Assembly (NCBI GenBank): GCA_937891325.1
Contig: CALAFU010000317.1
Coordinates: 1-6,921, forward strand
Direction: 5' to 3'
Source of the DNA: an uncultured Candidatus Melainabacteria bacterium
Lineage (GTDB): Bacteria; Cyanobacteriota; Vampirovibrionia; Gastranaerophilales; Gastranaerophilaceae
DNA length: 6,921 nucleotides
Shown: positions 5,691-6,921 of the stretch, in pieces
How positions within the stretch are numbered: the stretch's first letter is position 1
Layout: each line of letters opens with the position of its first letter
Notes under the pieces: model-generated
Seen by the model: only the letters and a program-made list of their open reading frames with translations
Databases searched by the model: none
Told to the model about the DNA's origin: nothing
Program-made: the position numbers and the translations under genes

Positions 5691-5860
5691 CGAGCGAGTT
5701 TTAGAGGTCGGAAAAATCAAACTACCCGTACACCAAACTGAGCCAAAACGTGCTTTTGCGATGCTGTACGGGTAGATTGATATATTTGTCCTTTGAATGA
5801 TTATACTTGGTTTTTACGACCGTTTTTGAGTTGTACGGATAGAATGAGCCAAATGGGAAA
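5652..5860. repeat. dispersed 16-29 bp repeat family, consensus TGTACGGNTAGAnnGA
   Basis: Forward copies start at 5652 (TGTACGGCTAGAACGA), 5765 (TGTACGGGTAGATTGA) and 5832 (TGTACGGATAGAATGA). An inverted copy ends at 5732 (5717-5732). The first and last forward copies stay alignable for 29 bp (22 identical) to a shared TGGGAAA. The first and middle copies agree at 20 of 24. A weaker TGTACGAGCGAG stands at 5687. Spacing is irregular (113, then 67 bp between forward copies), so this is not a CRISPR array. Such clustered, mixed-orientation sites upstream of a DNA-binding protein suggest binding sites for a transposase, repressor or replication protein. Confidence 0.7.
5716..5781. repeat. 16-bp inverted repeat around a nested small stem
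   Basis: The arm at 5716-5731 (ATCAAACTACCCGTAC) and the arm at 5766-5781 (GTACGGGTAGATTGAT) are complementary at 15 of 16 positions. The 34-bp interior contains a further stem CAAAA/TTTTG (5744-5758). As RNA this makes a long hairpin; as DNA it is a paired, oppositely oriented protein-site arrangement. Neither strand has a T run after it, so it is not an ordinary terminator. Confidence 0.65.
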
Positions 5861-5960
5861 AGCCTGTTTTGAAATTTTGCTCCGAAAGAGTGCCGAAAAA
5901 TTAGGGAAAAATTTTTTTCAAAATTCCTGTGACATGAAAATTTCTAATTGATTCGGAAAC

Positions 5961-6014
5961 GACACAAAGCTCGGAATTGGTGTTCCAATTCTTTTAATTC
6001 AGAGGTAATGTGTC
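5961..6014 (+). promoter_or_regulatory. possible structured leader of the Mu-like gene
   Basis: GACACA (5961-5966) can pair with TGTGTC (6009-6014), enclosing a second stem GAATTGG-TGTT-CCAATTC (5974-5991). The purine-rich AGAGG at 6001-6005 lies inside the outer stem. It stands 15 nt from the ATG at 6021 but only 2 nt from another ATG at 6008, which opens a six-codon frame overlapping the gene start. The fold could limit translation, but the arms are short. Confidence 0.3.
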
Positions 6015-6020
6015 ACTACC

Positions 6021-6284
6021 ATGAATGAAAATGAAAATACTACATATATAAATATAAATAAGGTGGCTGAAGCAAAAGGTTTAAAATCAAATCGTTCTTT
6101 ACGATTAGAGATTAATAAACCTGAAAGTAAATATATTGCTCGTGAAGTAAAAGTCAATGGAGGAACATCTTATGAGATTCTTTACTCCTCTTTAGAACCA
6201 AAGATACAAGAAAAACTTCGTGAAGGTAATCCAACCGATTTATGTTCCAGAAACTGCAACAAAGGAAGAAGAAAACAAAATTAA
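6021..6284 (+). CDS. Mu-type transposase N-terminal DNA-binding domain protein, frameshifted and truncated
   Basis: Residues 6-68 fit the winged-helix DNA-binding domain at the front of Mu-type transposases, which contacts the element's end or enhancer sites. ININKVAEAKGLKSNRS gives the helix-turn-helix start. AREVKVNGGTSYEILYSSLE (41-60) matches the R-x-V-x-G-G-(x)n-Y-x-(x)n-S-L core, followed by helix PKIQEKL. After Gly69 (codon 6225-6227) the frame becomes NPTDLCSRNCNKGRRKQN and stops, which looks non-coding. A coherent continuation lies in the next frame to 6321, so a one-base insertion is likely. No integrase (DDE) domain follows, so the product cannot transpose. A domain-only protein might still bind DNA as a repressor. 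The start ATG has only a distant ribosome site. The repeat array upstream is a plausible target. The family call is from motif pattern alone. Confidence 0.65.
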   Translation: MNENENTTYININKVAEAKGLKSNRSLRLEINKPESKYIAREVKVNGGTSYEILYSSLEPKIQEKLREGNPTDLCSRNCNKGRRKQN

Positions 6285-6321
6285 AGAACAATTAAGACAA
6301 ACATTGTTGAGCTTAGGTTAA
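6223..6321 (+). pseudogene. out-of-frame continuation of the Mu-like gene
   Basis: In the frame one base further on, codons from 6226 read VIQPIYVPETATKEEENK and then an acidic and basic helix ending LLSLG before TAA (6319-6321). This has far better coding character than the annotated frame's tail. Removing one G from the GG at 6225-6226 would join the two as REVIQPIYVPET and give a product of about 99 residues. In this frame a TAG at 6193 blocks any upstream start, so it is not an independent gene. It is either a recent one-base mutation, a sequencing error or, less likely, programmed frameshifting; I see no classic slippery site. Confidence 0.6.
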
Positions 6322-6376
6322 TTTTTTAGAACTTTTAAGTTTTAATTATATTATGAAATCAACATGAGAGGTTGTA

Positions 6377-6921
6377 GTGGCAATTATTAAAGATGAAAAC
6401 GGTTTAAATATATTTTATATTCCCGCAACAGGAAATAATGAAGGCTTTGAACTTCCAAGTATGGATGCCTATTTTCTAACCTTAAATGAAGAATCTTATG
6501 CTTTTTCTAACATTACCAAGGAAGGATGTCATACTAATAATTATTTTGATGGAACGTTTATACAAAATAATCCCAATGAGTTTGGGGTTATATTAGGACA
6601 CGAATTTAGTCCTTTTATATACCGAGGGCAAAATAAAGATTATAGACGTTTTGTTCCAACTGCAAATCGATATGGTTGGCTTAAGCGAGAAAAAATAAGA
6701 AAATGCATAGATTGGGTTAAAAAACAAGAATTTCTGCAATTATTTAAAGCTACGCCTTATTACAATCGCTGTCAAAATTTTCAAGTATTAAACTGCAAAT
6801 TTAAGTTTGATTTAGAAGCGGTAGCTCAACACTATGAGTTTATGTCTAATTATTTGGATATTACAAAAGATTTATTTGTTGCTATGTTTTTTGCCTATAC
6901 ATATCAGAAAGATGGGATATA
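6377..6921 (+). CDS. FRG-domain protein (partial, C-terminus off the right edge)
   Basis: The frame is open from GTG 6377 to the edge, 181 codons. The start is fixed by an in-frame TGA at 6365 and by AGAGG (6367-6371) 5 nt before the GTG. The FRG domain is recognised by FIYRGQNKDY (80-89, holding the Arg-Gly pair at 83-84), by VAQHYEFMSNYLDITKD (149-165) and by LFVAMFFAY (166-174). The last two correspond to the usual QHxGxxTxLLDxTxxxxxALxFA signature, though here the middle reads EFMSNYLDIT, a divergent form. The first 75 residues are a variable extension. To my knowledge the biochemical activity of FRG domains is unproven; they recur in phages, defence islands and toxin-like genes. The gene follows the Mu-like remnant by 55 bp in the same direction, in keeping with accessory cargo. 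It has no membrane segment in the visible part. Confidence 0.8.
   Translation, partial: MAIIKDENGLNIFYIPATGNNEGFELPSMDAYFLTLNEESYAFSNITKEGCHTNNYFDGTFIQNNPNEFGVILGHEFSPFIYRGQNKDYRRFVPTANRYGWLKREKIRKCIDWVKKQEFLQLFKATPYYNRCQNFQVLNCKFKFDLEAVAQHYEFMSNYLDITKDLFVAMFFAYTYQKDGI

Larger units (their letters stand above)
5471..6020. other. 550-bp gene-poor, repeat-rich stretch between tRNA-Phe and the Mu-like gene
   Basis: No reading frame here has a ribosome site or recognisable product. The longer open frames on either strand run through the tRNA or the repeats and have no coding character. The segment instead carries repeated words: TGTACGG (three times forward and once inverted), GAAATGAGGCTGTA (twice) and GAGCCAAA (5740-5747, 5846-5853, and inverted at 5495-5502). 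A small hairpin AGTGAC/GTCACT (5526-5542) is also present. The part between about 5640 and 5790 looks less A+T-rich than its surroundings. Overall it resembles a regulatory or mobile-element end region rather than decayed coding sequence. Confidence 0.6.

Noticed and set aside
5538..5720. Minus-strand open frame of 60 codons over the repeats
   Set aside because: It is the antisense of the TGTA repeat units, with no ribosome site and no family resemblance.
5542..5860. CRISPR array suggested by repeated TGTA units
   Set aside because: Units are degenerate, occur in both orientations and are unevenly spaced, without unique spacers of uniform length or cas genes.
5950..5965. GATTCGGAAACGACAC as a duplicated attachment site copying the tRNA-Phe 3' end (GATTCCGAGACGCGGCAC)
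   Set aside because: The match needs a gap and several mismatches over a short stretch. A real att duplication would be longer and near-exact.

Overview
The window is A+T-rich bacterial DNA using the standard code. By eye the infC product resembles cyanobacterial and melainabacterial IF3 most closely, for example in the HTxDVKEIKxRYKI and RGREMQHS segments. A gut Vampirovibrionia/Gastranaerophilales-like genome is therefore my best guess. That is an impression from memory, not a search result.

Left part (1-4470), ordinary envelope and housekeeping genes. A WG-repeat protein runs off the left edge on the minus strand. It is transcribed divergently from ugd (UDP-glucose 6-dehydrogenase, plus strand), and the two promoters interlock in a gap of about 100 bp. 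ugd converges on a large minus-strand membrane glycosyltransferase of the GT-C (GT39/ArnT-like) class. The 242-bp gap between them holds a minus-strand terminator and an unusually dense cluster of CATG words.

Middle part (4470-5470), translation genes. A minus-strand promoter and terminator enclose a possible small RNA of about 65 nt. Then comes infC, which appears to start at AUA rather than at the first ATG, as expected for an IF3-autoregulated gene. Next is tRNA-Phe(GAA) with its own promoter, an encoded CCA end and a strong terminator. The usual rpmI-rplT partners do not follow infC.

Right part (5470-6921), accessory in character. Directly after the tRNA terminator lie about 550 bp without a convincing gene, holding a family of degenerate repeats that begin TGTA, mostly TGTACGGNTAGA, in both orientations. 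These lead to a small gene with a Mu-type transposase N-terminal DNA-binding domain, which is frameshifted and lacks the catalytic part. Last is the start of an FRG-domain protein, a family often seen in defence islands, cut by the right edge. The most interesting reading is that tRNA-Phe marks the border of a mobile or defence region, and that the repeats are binding sites for the Mu-like protein or the decayed end of its element. This is inference. The other end of any such element lies outside the window.
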